Source of the DNA: JACRLV01 sp045863555
GTDB taxonomy: Bacteria; Planctomycetota; Phycisphaerae; UBA1845; Fen-1342
Reading direction: 5' to 3'
Length of the DNA stretch: 64,000 nucleotides
Assembly: GCA_045863555.1 (NCBI GenBank)
Contig: BTUU01000023.1
Span: 16,501 to 80,500, forward strand
Both the position numbers and the translations under genes were made by a program. Shown here piece after piece: positions 1 through 8,465 of the stretch. Every line of letters starts with the position of its first letter. Position 1 is the stretch's first letter. The notes beneath the pieces were generated by a model. It saw only the letters and a list, made by a program, of their open reading frames with translations, ran no database searches and was not told the DNA's origin.

Positions 1-1
1 C

Positions 2-742
2 GGCGCCGGCCGGAGCCCACGGCCCGGCGTCTCGCTCACCGCGGACGCCCGGACGAATTCGATCGTCGCGATCGGCAGCCCCACCGAACTCGAAACGGTG
101 CAGCAACTGATCAGCGCACTCGACATCGCGACGGTCCAGGGCAGCGGCGCCGCCCAGCCCAGGGGAAAGGAAGAGGCCAGGCGTCTGCCCGACGTCTCAT
201 CGCGCCTCGACATCACCGTTTTCCAGGTCAGCGTACCCTCCGGCAAGGCCGCGGAACTCGAGGCCGAGACGCTCGAGGCGCTCGCCAAAACGCCCGCGAC
301 GCTTCAGGCCGCGCTCCAGAACATCGGCGCGACCCGGCTCCTCTATCGCTTCGACCGCGCGATGACCACGGGCCGCCCCGCGCGGCTGGAGGCGACGGCC
401 GCCGTCCCGGTCGTCCAGTCGGAGATGCGCATCCAGGGCCAGCCGCAGCAGGTCGTCAACCGGGAGCAACTGGGCGCTCGGTTCGACGTATTCGCCGACC
501 CGGTGGAGGAGGGTTCGCCGCGAATCCGCCTCAACGCCGAGGGCTCGATCTCGCTACTCACGCAGCAGGCGATTCCGGGCGATTCGCCCCGCGTCCTCCC
601 CGTCCCGCGCAAGATGACCGCCTCCTTTGACGGCATCACCGAAATCGGCGCGCCCGCCGTCTTCCTCGCCGTCGATACCAACACCGCCGGCGACGAACCC
701 GGCACCGCCCTGGTCGTGCGAATCCTCGTCAGCCGCGATTGA
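2..742 (+). CDS. Secretin-like protein, 3' part (truncated by window start)
   Basis: The reading frame is open from base 2, so the 5' end lies outside the window; the GTG at 98 is probably internal. The first visible residues, with TADARTNSIVAIGSPTELE and then QQLISALD, match the N-domain pattern of type II/IV secretins, where a short beta-alpha module ends in a 'L..LD' helix. The rest is beta-rich and ends with a stretch (PRIRLNAEGSISLL, then PRKMTASFDG) that resembles the conserved C-terminal strands of a secretin barrel. This suggests an outer-membrane or periplasmic secretion protein, but the family assignment rests on a partial sequence. A strong terminator follows at 772-814, so this is the last gene of its transcript. 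Confidence 0.6.
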   Translation, partial: GAGRSPRPGVSLTADARTNSIVAIGSPTELETVQQLISALDIATVQGSGAAQPRGKEEARRLPDVSSRLDITVFQVSVPSGKAAELEAETLEALAKTPATLQAALQNIGATRLLYRFDRAMTTGRPARLEATAAVPVVQSEMRIQGQPQQVVNREQLGARFDVFADPVEEGSPRIRLNAEGSISLLTQQAIPGDSPRVLPVPRKMTASFDGITEIGAPAVFLAVDTNTAGDEPGTALVVRILVSRD

Positions 743-771
743 CGACCGGCCGACCCGCCGATTACAACCTC

Positions 772-814
772 GCGGGTCCGGCGGCGACGCCCGTTGCCGC
801 CGGACCCGCTTTTT
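772..814 (+). terminator. Rho-independent terminator after the secretin-like gene
   Basis: A perfect 14-bp inverted repeat (772-785 with 796-809) encloses a 10-base loop and is followed at once by five T residues. This is a textbook intrinsic terminator for the gene ending at 742. Confidence 0.88.
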
Positions 815-963
815 GTCTCAATTCGCGATCGTTTCAATACTTGTGAAACATTCTGGCGGAACTGGACAGATCGCCCGCCGGCCTCAACACTTCTGATGAG
901 TCGGCGCGGATCTTCGCGGAATTGCCCGGGGCCTCGCCGCCGACCAAAGGGTGACGGGCGCGC

Positions 964-1935
964 ATGATGCCACTGGCCAATCTCTACAGCACCATTACGG
1001 CCGACCTCCACGAAGCGAGCCGGATCTTTCGCGATGAGCTGGTCAGCGACCAGGGCTTCATCGCCGATATCTGCCGCCACGTCGACCAGTTTCACGGCAA
1101 GCAGCTTCGCCCGGCCCTGCTCCTCCTCTCCGCCCAGGCCTGCGGCGGCGTCACCCGCGAGCACCATACGCTCGCCGCCGTCGTCGAAATGGTCCACATC
1201 GCCACGCTCGTCCACGACGACGTCCTCGACGAGGCTGACATCCGCCGCCGCGCCGCCACGGTCAACCGCCTCTGGGGCATCGAGCGGGCCGTGCTGATGG
1301 GCGATTTCCTCTTCAGCCACGCCTACCACCTGTGCAGCGGCCTGGCCTCGCAGTTCGCAGCCCGGCTCATCGGGTCGACGGCCGTGACGCTCTGCGAAGG
1401 CGAGATGATGCAGAACTACCACCGCGAGAATTTCGATCTCACCGAGAGCGAGTACTTCGACATCATCAACCGCAAGACGGCCTCGCTGATCGGCGTCTGC
1501 GGCCTGCTCGGGGCGAAGTACGCCGGGGCGGACGATGCGACGGTGCGGCGGATGAAGGCGTTCGGCGAATCACTCGGCATCGCCTTCCAGATCGTCGACG
1601 ACATCCTCGATCTCAGCGGCGACGAGGTCGAAACCGGCAAGTCCCTCGGCCGCGACGTCCACAAGGGCAAGCTGACGCTGCCGCTCATCCACTATCTCGC
1701 GAATTCCGCCCCGGCCGCCCGGGCGCACGTCCTGACGATCCTCCGCGGCGAAGATCCGCAGCGCTATCGCCAGATCGGGCGGATCCTGGCGGATTCCGAA
1801 AGCCTCGACTACGCGAACCAGGCGGCGAACAACTTCGTCGCCGCGGCCCGCGAGGCGATCGTCGATCTGCCGCTGTCTGAAGCGAAGGCGGCCCTGGAGA
1901 CGATGGCGGATTTCGTCCTGGCGCGGCGGCAGTAG
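964..1935 (+). CDS. Polyprenyl (long-chain) diphosphate synthase
   Basis: This 323-residue protein is an all-helical trans-isoprenyl diphosphate synthase. It condenses isopentenyl diphosphate onto an allylic diphosphate to make quinone or carrier lipids. The first aspartate-rich motif DDVLD is at about 85-89 and the second DDILD at about 212-216. The GKQLRP element (about 45-50) binds isopentenyl diphosphate. No bulky aromatic residue sits just before the first motif (the sequence there is ATLVH), which fits a long-chain product, but chain length cannot be fixed from sequence. Two Met codons at the start (964 and 967) are both possible. It stands alone between a terminator and a convergent gene. 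Octaprenyl or heptaprenyl synthase are the likeliest specific names. Confidence 0.9.
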   Translation: MMPLANLYSTITADLHEASRIFRDELVSDQGFIADICRHVDQFHGKQLRPALLLLSAQACGGVTREHHTLAAVVEMVHIATLVHDDVLDEADIRRRAATVNRLWGIERAVLMGDFLFSHAYHLCSGLASQFAARLIGSTAVTLCEGEMMQNYHRENFDLTESEYFDIINRKTASLIGVCGLLGAKYAGADDATVRRMKAFGESLGIAFQIVDDILDLSGDEVETGKSLGRDVHKGKLTLPLIHYLANSAPAARAHVLTILRGEDPQRYRQIGRILADSESLDYANQAANNFVAAAREAIVDLPLSEAKAALETMADFVLARRQ

Positions 1936-1986
1936 GCGCCCAAGTCCCGTCACCTGCGCGGCGTGCGCCGCGGCCTCGACTGCGTT

Positions 1987-2982
1987 CTACGCCTTCCCCG
2001 TCTCCGCCTTCCACCCGTACGTCACATACTCGCTCTCAAACGTCCCGTCACTGAACAGGTCGACCAGCCCGTACCCCTCCGAAAACTCCTGGTTCGGCCC
2101 CTTCCACCAGCCGCCGCACACCGCCCCGTTGCACAGGTACGTCACGCCCAGGTAGTCGACGCGGTCGACCAGGTGGATGTGGCCGCTGAGGCAGAGCTTC
2201 ACGTTCGGGTGCTTGCGGAACAGGTCCTTGATCCGCCGCGCGTCGATGTGCATCCACGCCCCCGGCACCTCCCAGTCGCCGCTCTTCTCGCAGTCGCCGT
2301 CGAAGAACGTGCACGCGGCCAGGATCGGGATATGCGAAAGCACGAGCACGGGCGTCTTCGCGCCGGTCTTCGCCAGGTCGCCCGCAAGCCACTCGAACTG
2401 CTCATCGTCGAGCCTGGCCGTGTAGCCGTCGCCCTTCGGAAACGTGCTGTCGAGGACAATGAAATGCCAGCCGGCCCGGTCAAAACTGCGATACGGCCGT
2501 GCCAGGCCGAGCTGCTCCATCACCCACTTTTTCCCCCAGCGGGCCTCGGAGCCGTCCGTTGCACTGTCCTGCTTGTCCCAGCCCCACACGTCGTGGTTGC
2601 CGATGCAATGCTCGACCGGCAGCCGGCACTCCTCCTGGAACACCTTCGCAAACACGTCCCACTGCGTCCGCGTTCGGGCTTCGTTCGCGCCCATCGAGTC
2701 CATGATCAGATCGCCGCCGGTGAGAATGACGTCCGGCCGGTCCGCCTGCGCCTGCACGTGCCGCAGGCACGCCGCCAGACCCTCCGCTGCCCGCCGCTCC
2801 GGCTGGACATGAATGTCCGTCAGGTGCGCCAGCCGCAGCACGCGCTTTCGATCGCCGGCCGAAGCGGCTCCGGCCGCGGCGCTCGCGCGGCCGACGGGCG
2901 ATCCGAGCATGGCCAGGGCCGCGGCCGCTCCGCCCGCGGCGAGGAGTTCACGGCGGTTGAGTTCATTCGCATTCGTGCTCAT
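1987..2982 (-). CDS. Tat-exported calcineurin-like metallophosphatase
   Basis: The start at 2982 is chosen because GAGAAAGG lies just upstream and the 331-residue product then begins with a Tat signal (NRRELLAAGG, residues about 9-18). The frame is open further upstream but without coding character. The metal-binding blocks of the calcineurin-like phosphoesterase fold appear in order: LTDIHV (D and H), GGDLIMDS, GNHDVWG, LSHIPIL and SGHIHLVD. The enzyme should be a dinuclear-metal phosphohydrolase acting outside the cytoplasm; the substrate cannot be told. Its last 53 codons are duplicated as an isolated fragment at 14472-14630. It is convergent with the polyprenyl synthase gene. Confidence 0.9.
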   Translation of the reverse strand: MSTNANELNRRELLAAGGAAAALAMLGSPVGRASAAAGAASAGDRKRVLRLAHLTDIHVQPERRAAEGLAACLRHVQAQADRPDVILTGGDLIMDSMGANEARTRTQWDVFAKVFQEECRLPVEHCIGNHDVWGWDKQDSATDGSEARWGKKWVMEQLGLARPYRSFDRAGWHFIVLDSTFPKGDGYTARLDDEQFEWLAGDLAKTGAKTPVLVLSHIPILAACTFFDGDCEKSGDWEVPGAWMHIDARRIKDLFRKHPNVKLCLSGHIHLVDRVDYLGVTYLCNGAVCGGWWKGPNQEFSEGYGLVDLFSDGTFESEYVTYGWKAETGKA

Positions 2983-3086
2983 GGCGTTGCCTTTCTCCGC
3001 GGGCCCGCGCCGGTTCCGGGAACAGCGCAAGGCCGCCTGAGTTGCGAAGGGTACGCCGGGCAGTTCAAGGGAATCTTCAGGCCGCG

Positions 3087-4007
3087 TCAAGAATTGACCC
3101 GCGCGAGGATTGCCCGGCACGCCGCGATGTGCCCGGGCGACGTCCCGCAGCAGCCGCCGATGATCGACGCCCCGGCCTCGCGCCACGCCGCCGCGTGCTC
3201 CGCATACTGTTCCGGCGTCGCGGATTCGCCGAACGACCAACCCGGCAGCGGCGACGCGTTGCCGATGTGTGCATAGACGGCGATCGGCCGCGTTGTGAGC
3301 TGCCGGAGCCGGGGCAGGTGCGCGGTGATGCCCCGCGGCGGGATGCAGTTGAGGCCGATCGCCAGCGGCTCCAGCGGCTCCACCGCCGCGACGGCCGCCG
3401 CCAGCGATTCGCCGCCGAGCAGGTCGCCCGCCTCGTTCAACACGAACGAGACCACGAACGGCAGCCACCGCTCGCGGGCCGCCCGCCCCGCGGCCGCCGC
3501 CTCGCGGACGGTGTTCATCGTCTCGATCCACGCCAGGTCCGGCTGCGCGGCCGCAACCCACGCCATCATCTGCATGTGCTCGCGCCGCAGCGTCGCCTCG
3601 TCGGGCACGAGGTCGGGCCGGTAGCAGTCCGCCGACGGCGCGATGCTCGCGGCGATGAGCGGCGGCTCGCGATCCTGCCCCGCAAGCTCAAACGCGGCCG
3701 CCCGCCGCGCCAGCCGCACGGCCTGTGCATTGAGCGCGAGCCCATCCCGCTCATACCCCGCCGCCGTGAGCGCGGCCGGGTTCGTCCGAAAGGTGTTCGC
3801 GACAAGGATATCCGCACCGGCGGCCGTGTAATTGCGGTGGATCTTCTCGACAACGGTCGGCGCCTCGATCAACCCGGCCGTCGACCAGAGCGGCGCCGGC
3901 AGCGCCACGCCGCGCCGAACCAATTCGGTGCCCATCGCACCGTCCAGCAACTTCGGCGCGGCCGCCTGGAACCTGCGTCGGAGCGTCGCAGCCTCGATCA
4001 CGGACAC
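3087..4007 (-). CDS. Homocysteine S-methyltransferase family protein
   Basis: The roughly 306-residue protein is a single-domain TIM-barrel homocysteine S-methyltransferase (MmuM/BHMT family). It moves a methyl group from S-methylmethionine or a betaine-like donor to homocysteine, giving methionine. Evidence is the N-terminal LLDGAMGTEL block, the GLNC zinc cysteine, and the paired zinc cysteines in GGCCGTSP near the C-terminus. The start is a GTG at 4007 or, just as plausibly, a GTG at 4001 that gives a 4-base GTGA overlap with the stop of the upstream gene. This overlap implies translational coupling to the agmatine-deiminase-like gene, although the two share no obvious pathway. Confidence 0.88.
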   Translation of the reverse strand: MSVIEAATLRRRFQAAAPKLLDGAMGTELVRRGVALPAPLWSTAGLIEAPTVVEKIHRNYTAAGADILVANTFRTNPAALTAAGYERDGLALNAQAVRLARRAAAFELAGQDREPPLIAASIAPSADCYRPDLVPDEATLRREHMQMMAWVAAAQPDLAWIETMNTVREAAAAGRAARERWLPFVVSFVLNEAGDLLGGESLAAAVAAVEPLEPLAIGLNCIPPRGITAHLPRLRQLTTRPIAVYAHIGNASPLPGWSFGESATPEQYAEHAAAWREAGASIIGGCCGTSPGHIAACRAILARVNS

Positions 4008-5680
4008 GCCGTCCCAAACACCCCCAGCAGCACCGCCAGATCGCTGATGTCGACGTCTTCATCGCCGTCCAGATCGCCGCCCTCGGCCGTCGCACCGCTC
4101 GCCGTACCGAAATTCGACAGCAGGATCGCCAGATCGGCGATGCCCACCGAAGCGTCCCCGTCGAGGTCCGCCGGGCAGTCCGGCCGCGTACCGTTGATCG
4201 TGAAATCGGCCGGACTTTCGTCGAAGCCAGTGTTTCCGCTCGCATCGCGTGCCACGACCCGAATCCGCGCCTCCGTCGTGTAGACATCCGGCACGGTCCA
4301 CCCAAACTCGCCGTCGTCCGCCGTCGCGGCCGCAATCGTCGTCGGCCACGTCGCCCCGCCGTCCGTCGACAGCAGCAGGTCGACGTTCGACACCGCGACG
4401 TCATCATCGCTGATCCAGCGGATCGTCGCCGCATCGCCGGGGTTCAGCGTCTCGCCCCCGCGCAGCGTGCACAGGTGCGCCGTCGGGTTCACGCCTCCGA
4501 GGTGCGCGGGCACGTGCATGACGATGCAGTGCATCACGCCCGCCAGCGAGACGATATTCTGGCAGTTGATCCCGACCACCGTCTTGCCCGGCATCGCCGC
4601 CTGCCACGTCGTGATCGCCGTCGCGTTCGACGGGCTCACCGTGCCGTTCGTGTACTGCGGGACCAGAACCAGGTTGTTGCAGATCACCACGTTCGTATAC
4701 GTGTAATGCACCCCGCTCACCGAATACGCCGGAATCCGGTGCACCGTGAACCCGCGCGACGCCATGTACACCGCCGCGTTGTCGCAGATCACGTCCTGCG
4801 TCGATCCGCTCGCGGCCGGCCAGTCGCTGATGATGACGGTCGTATCGCCCGCGACCTGCATCCACATGTCGATATGCTGTGTCGAGTCGATCGTCGTCGG
4901 GAACGGATCGTAGAAATGCGTGTCGCACGCCTGGTAGTCCATCCACAGGTCGTGGATCTGCTGCTCCGTGTAGTTGTACTGGTCGGTGCCGCCGTTGTTC
5001 TCGTTGTTCACGAGCCGCGTGCAGAACGCGCCGCCATTCGCATCGAGGTGATAGTTGCCCCCGCCGTGCACGAGCGGAAGCTGGTAGATCGCGTGATGCT
5101 TGAACGTCGAGAACGCGATCGGAAACGTGTTGTCGTTCGGCCGCGGCCGGTTGTAGACGTGGTCGACGATCGCCCGGCACTCGCCCTCGTAGATGTAGCG
5201 CGGGCCGTAGTCGCGGATCCACACCGAATCCATCGTGCGGATGATGAAGCTCACGCGGCTCATGTCCGTGCCCGTCGACGTGAGCGACGTGATGGCCGCG
5301 TTCCGCACGGTCGCCGAATCGCAGGCGACGTACAGGTTCGCGTTGCCGCTCGCCGGGTCGGTGATGTGCCGGGCCATCTGCGCGAGGATCGACGTCAGCC
5401 CGCTGCCGCCCTCCCAACTGATGCACAGGCCGTCCATTGGCTCATACTCGGCCACCGCCCGGAACGGCTCCGTCGGCGTCGGCCCGCCGCCGCGCGGCCC
5501 CGGCGGGGGGTTCCGCTCCCAGTACAGCCGCTCGACCTCGGTCATGAACCGGGGAATCCGCGCTCCGTCGGGGAAAACCAGGCCCTGCTCGGTCAGGATC
5601 GGCGAATCATGCGTCGGCTGACCGCTCGCCGGCAGCGAAAACGCGACGACGAGCGATAAAAACAGGCAGATTCGCAGCAT
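3998..5680 (-). CDS. Secreted agmatine deiminase-like protein with dockerin-like C-terminus
   Basis: The start at 5680 is set by a GGGAGG ribosome site; the 560-residue product opens with a signal peptide (MLRICLFLSLVVAFSLPASG). The main domain belongs to the porphyromonas-type peptidylarginine/agmatine deiminase family, which deiminates guanidino groups by way of a Cys thiol. Recognisable blocks are DSVWIRDYGP, HGGGNYHLD, the HIDMWM region and a late HCIVMHVP block holding the likely catalytic Cys. A beta-sandwich-like segment follows (STDGGATWP), then two Ca-binding dockerin-like loops (DLDGDASVGIADLA and DLDGDEDVDISDLA). Cytoplasmic family members lack the export signal and the dockerin tail, so an extracellular role is inferred. 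Confidence 0.85.
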   Translation of the reverse strand: MLRICLFLSLVVAFSLPASGQPTHDSPILTEQGLVFPDGARIPRFMTEVERLYWERNPPPGPRGGGPTPTEPFRAVAEYEPMDGLCISWEGGSGLTSILAQMARHITDPASGNANLYVACDSATVRNAAITSLTSTGTDMSRVSFIIRTMDSVWIRDYGPRYIYEGECRAIVDHVYNRPRPNDNTFPIAFSTFKHHAIYQLPLVHGGGNYHLDANGGAFCTRLVNNENNGGTDQYNYTEQQIHDLWMDYQACDTHFYDPFPTTIDSTQHIDMWMQVAGDTTVIISDWPAASGSTQDVICDNAAVYMASRGFTVHRIPAYSVSGVHYTYTNVVICNNLVLVPQYTNGTVSPSNATAITTWQAAMPGKTVVGINCQNIVSLAGVMHCIVMHVPAHLGGVNPTAHLCTLRGGETLNPGDAATIRWISDDDVAVSNVDLLLSTDGGATWPTTIAAATADDGEFGWTVPDVYTTEARIRVVARDASGNTGFDESPADFTINGTRPDCPADLDGDASVGIADLAILLSNFGTASGATAEGGDLDGDEDVDISDLAVLLGVFGTACP

Positions 5681-5767
5681 GGACGGCCTCCCTTGGGTAC
5701 GAACTCGGCGACGTACATAGAAGCTTAGCCCGGCTGAGGCGGGGGCCACAAGGCGAAATTTCGGGCG

Positions 5768-5850
5768 GGTGAAAGGTGAAAAGTGAAAAGTGAAAGGCAG
5801 GTCGATGCGGTGCTCCCGTTTCACCTTTCACCTGTCACTTCTCACCCTGA
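5768..5850. repeat. Inverted arrays of GTGAAAn heptamers, copy 1
   Basis: Four near-tandem heptamers of the form GTGAAAR are followed, about 28 bases later, by the complementary array TTTCACC/TTTCACY. The whole can fold into a long imperfect hairpin. The same architecture recurs at 6671-6752 and 22046-22152, so it is a dispersed intergenic repeat and possibly a transcription terminator. Confidence 0.75.
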
Positions 5851-5907
5851 CCCGGCGTTTGTCGCCCGCCCACCCGGACGCCACAATCCGGACTTTGGAG
5901 GCCACCC

Positions 5908-6663
5908 ATGGGCATGGCTCGCGAATTCACCGACGAAGTCGCCGCACGCGAAACCTGGCGGATGTTCCGCATCATCGCCGAGTTCGTCGAAGCCATCGAG
6001 GCGATGGCCACCGTCGGCCCCGCCGTCACGATCTTCGGCAGCGCCCGCACGCCGCCCGAGCACCCCTACTACCAGGCGGCGACCGAGATCGCAGCCCGGC
6101 TGGCGAAATCCGGCTACGCCGTCATCACCGGCGGCGGCCCCGGGATCATGGAGGCGGCCAACAAAGGCGCCCGGCAGGCCGGCGGCCGCAGCGTCGGCCT
6201 GAATATCGCGCTGCCGAAGGAGCAGGTCCCAAATTCCTTCCAGAATCTCACGCTCGACTTCCACTACTTCTTTGTTCGCAAGGTGATGTTCCTCAAGTAC
6301 TCCTCGGCGCTGGTCTGCCTGCCCGGCGGTTTCGGCACGCTCGATGAATTCCTCGAATCCGTCACGCTGATCCAGACCGGCAAGGCCCCGCCGATGAAGA
6401 TCGTCCTCTACGGCTCGGCCTACTGGAACCCGCTCCGCGACTGGATCCGCACCGCCCTGCTCGAGGAATACGCGTACATCTCGCCCGAAGACCTCGACCT
6501 CTTCTCGATCACCGACAGCGTCGACGAATGCGTCGCCGCCATCTGCGAATACCTGAAGGAGCGACCCGCGACGCCCGTTCCGTCGCCGCAAGTCGAGCTG
6601 GGCCTGCCGCCGGAGCGCCGCCTGACCGCCGAGGGAACGATCTACGGGAAACGGGGGCGATAG
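5908..6663 (+). CDS. LOG-family protein (TIGR00730-type nucleoside monophosphate phosphoribohydrolase-like)
   Basis: This 251-residue Rossmann-like protein carries the two LOG signatures: GGGPGIMEAANKGA at about 75-88 and PGGFGTLDE at about 139-147. These form the nucleotide-binding and catalytic site of cytokinin-riboside 5'-monophosphate phosphoribohydrolases; in bacteria the substrate is often simply a nucleoside monophosphate. The start at 5908 is supported by GGAGG seven bases upstream; the Met two codons later is less well placed. Heptamer hairpin repeats flank the gene on both sides, so it is probably its own transcription unit. Confidence 0.88.
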   Translation: MGMAREFTDEVAARETWRMFRIIAEFVEAIEAMATVGPAVTIFGSARTPPEHPYYQAATEIAARLAKSGYAVITGGGPGIMEAANKGARQAGGRSVGLNIALPKEQVPNSFQNLTLDFHYFFVRKVMFLKYSSALVCLPGGFGTLDEFLESVTLIQTGKAPPMKIVLYGSAYWNPLRDWIRTALLEEYAYISPEDLDLFSITDSVDECVAAICEYLKERPATPVPSPQVELGLPPERRLTAEGTIYGKRGR

Positions 6664-6670
6664 AGCGACG

Positions 6671-6752
6671 GTGACAGGTGAAACGTGAAAGGTGAAAGGT
6701 GAAGGCGACTGCACCGGCCCCTTTCACTCTTCACCGTTCACTTCTCACCCCC
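6671..6752. repeat. Inverted arrays of GTGAAAn heptamers, copy 2
   Basis: Heptamers GTGACAG, GTGAAAC and repeated GTGAAAG are followed about 25 bases on by CTTTCAC/TTCACY complements. The arrangement matches copy 1, although the loop sequence differs. It lies between the LOG gene and the PTPS gene. Confidence 0.75.
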
Positions 6753-6784
6753 TCACGCCCGCCGCCGGCATCTATACTTCTCGT

Positions 6785-7597
6785 ATGCTCCGCCTGACCC
6801 GCGAAGTCCGTTTCTCCGTCGACCGCGACTGGGCGGGGTATATCGAATTCGCCCGGCCGGTGACGAATTCCTGGGGCGGCTGGCCGTCGGCCGTGGGGAT
6901 CGTGCCGTACCTGATCCTCCGTGCGACCGTCTCCGGCGAGCCGGACCCCGTCACCGGCTACCTGTGCAACATCACGCACCTCGACCGACTGCTGCGCGAG
7001 CACGCAATTCCGCATGCGGCCGAGGCGCTCCGCGAGCGCGGCTGGCACCTGTCGGCCGAGGAGCTCCTCGCGGCCGTCTGGGCGAAGGTGGCCGCGTCGC
7101 CGCTGCCGCCGGGGGCGCGGCTGGAGGCGCTGGAGCTGGCCGCGACGCCGCAGCTTTCGTACACAATCGACCGGGAGAACCCCGCGATGGTCCACCTGAC
7201 GCAGCAGTTCGAATTCTCCGCGGCCCACCGGCTGCACTGCCCGAGCCTCAGCGACGCCGAGAACCGGGCCACGTTCGGCAAGTGCAACAACCCCAGCGGC
7301 CACGGGCACAACTACATCCTCGAAGTGACGGTCGCGGGCGAGCCGGACGCCCGCAGCGGGGCCGTCCTGCCGCTGCCGGCGTTTGAGACGCTGGTGAAAG
7401 AGCGGGTCGTCGACCGCCTCGACCACACGCACCTGAACCTTGACACGCCGCAGTTCCGCGAGGTGAACCCCAGCGTCGAAAACATCGCCCGCGTCATCTG
7501 GTCGATGCTCGCCGGCCACGTCGCCCCGGCCCGGCTGGCAAAAGTGCGGGTGTACGAGACGCCGAAGACGTGGGCGGAGTATTGCGGCGATCGTTGA
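6785..7597 (+). CDS. Two-domain 6-pyruvoyl/6-carboxytetrahydropterin synthase family protein
   Basis: The 270-residue protein contains two T-fold (PTPS/QueD) halves. The C-terminal half (from about 135) is canonical: zinc histidines at FSAAH (148) and in SGHGHNY (173 and 175), the catalytic Cys in FGKCNNP (about 167), and a DHTHLNLD block. The spacing and the KCNNPSGHGHNY block resemble PTPS of the eukaryotic type. The N-terminal half (about 1-125) has similar overall size and a GEPDPVTGYL strand matching the GEPDARSG strand of the second half, but lacks the His cluster, so it is probably a non-catalytic partner. Substrate (sepiapterin, 6-pyruvoyl or 6-carboxy pterin) cannot be decided. The ATG at 6785 is preferred over the upstream in-frame start inside the repeat. 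Confidence 0.85.
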   Translation: MLRLTREVRFSVDRDWAGYIEFARPVTNSWGGWPSAVGIVPYLILRATVSGEPDPVTGYLCNITHLDRLLREHAIPHAAEALRERGWHLSAEELLAAVWAKVAASPLPPGARLEALELAATPQLSYTIDRENPAMVHLTQQFEFSAAHRLHCPSLSDAENRATFGKCNNPSGHGHNYILEVTVAGEPDARSGAVLPLPAFETLVKERVVDRLDHTHLNLDTPQFREVNPSVENIARVIWSMLAGHVAPARLAKVRVYETPKTWAEYCGDR

Positions 7598-7661
7598 ATT
7601 TCGCCCGGAGGGCGCACGATCGTTGCCAGGGACTTCAGCCCCTGGACCCAGCCTCTTTCCA

Positions 7662-8204
7662 TCATTTCCCGCCCGGAGGGCGGACGAAGCCCGCGACAAG
7701 TGTGCCGCACTCCGGACACTGCCCGCTCAGATTTCCAGTGAGATCGTACCCACACGCCTCACAGGCTCCAGAACCGCTCGTCCCCCTCCGGCGCAACCAG
7801 AGCCAAAACGTCGGGCCTCCGATCGCGAGCAGTGGCATCCAGAATGGGAGATAGATCGTTTCCAATCCGACACTGTTGTACGCAGGCGTCGACCACGTCC
7901 TAAGGCCAGTAAGCCCGAGCGCTCGTAAGTGCTCGCGCCAGGTGTCGCCCCAAATTCCGCGACTGCCGATCCCCCAATCGATCGACACTCCGCGCGGGGT
8001 ATCGTGATAATCAAGCAGGGCGATTCGGTCCGCCTCGTTCCCGGTAATCCAACCAACCTCAAGGTAGCCGGTGCGGATGCGGATCCAGGCACCATGCGAG
8101 CCGAACCGCTGGCGATACCCAACCGAAGCGAAACAACTGAACGTCCAGGCGATAATTACGAGGATGCAGAAAACGAGTCCGCAGATTCGCGCAATACGCC
8201 CCAT
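7662..8204 (-). CDS. Membrane protein with C-terminal zinc ribbon
   Basis: Starting at 8204 the product is 180 residues. It has an N-terminal membrane segment (ICGLVFCILVIIAWTFSCFA), a soluble middle part, a second hydrophobic stretch (LPFWMPLLAIGGPTFWLWL), and a C-terminal zinc ribbon with CEACGYDLTG and CPECG. This ribbon type is frequent in planctomycetes and appears two more times in this window, at the N-terminus (22173) and the C-terminus (39424) of other membrane proteins. Function unknown. The upstream part of the open frame to 8441 runs through an intergenic repeat and is not counted. Confidence 0.7.
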   Translation of the reverse strand: MGRIARICGLVFCILVIIAWTFSCFASVGYRQRFGSHGAWIRIRTGYLEVGWITGNEADRIALLDYHDTPRGVSIDWGIGSRGIWGDTWREHLRALGLTGLRTWSTPAYNSVGLETIYLPFWMPLLAIGGPTFWLWLRRRGTSGSGACEACGYDLTGNLSGQCPECGTLVAGFVRPPGGK

Positions 8205-8245
8205 ACGAGCGAATTGTAAATGCAATACACCTCGTTCGATCCGGT

Positions 8246-8329
8246 GCTGTAGCGCCCTTTCAGGGCTTTGGCTGGGTCGTTGCACAACCCCCGCGGGCGT
8301 TGCCCGGGGCTCCGGCTGGATTGCACCTT
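8246..8329. repeat. Intergenic GC-rich palindromic repeat
   Basis: The segment holds GCCCTTTCAGGGC, a short perfect hairpin, then a GGGCGTTGCCCGGGGC block with its own dyad, and two TTGCAC-type half-sites. It resembles the REP-like intergenic modules common in planctomycete genomes, but only one full copy is visible here. A related GCCCGGAGGGC motif occurs twice at 7605-7685. Confidence 0.45.
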
Positions 8330-8465
8330 TGTTGCGGATGAATATCGCGCGTGTCCTGCCACCGGCGCGAAAGGGAATTGGCAACTTGCGCCATTGGCCC
8401 GTTCCACACCATGCGATCGGCGATTTCTCACGCTCCCCCACCAGTCGCTCTATGATGTCGGTTTC

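Noticed and set aside
343..1422. Long minus-strand open frame opposite the first two genes
   Set aside because: It spans the secretin-like gene, the terminator and the polyprenyl synthase gene, and its Arg/Gly-rich translation is what GC-rich antisense DNA gives.
3042..5659. Long plus-strand open frames opposite the methyltransferase and deiminase genes
   Set aside because: They are Arg-rich shadows of genes with clear family motifs, ribosome sites and signal peptides on the minus strand.
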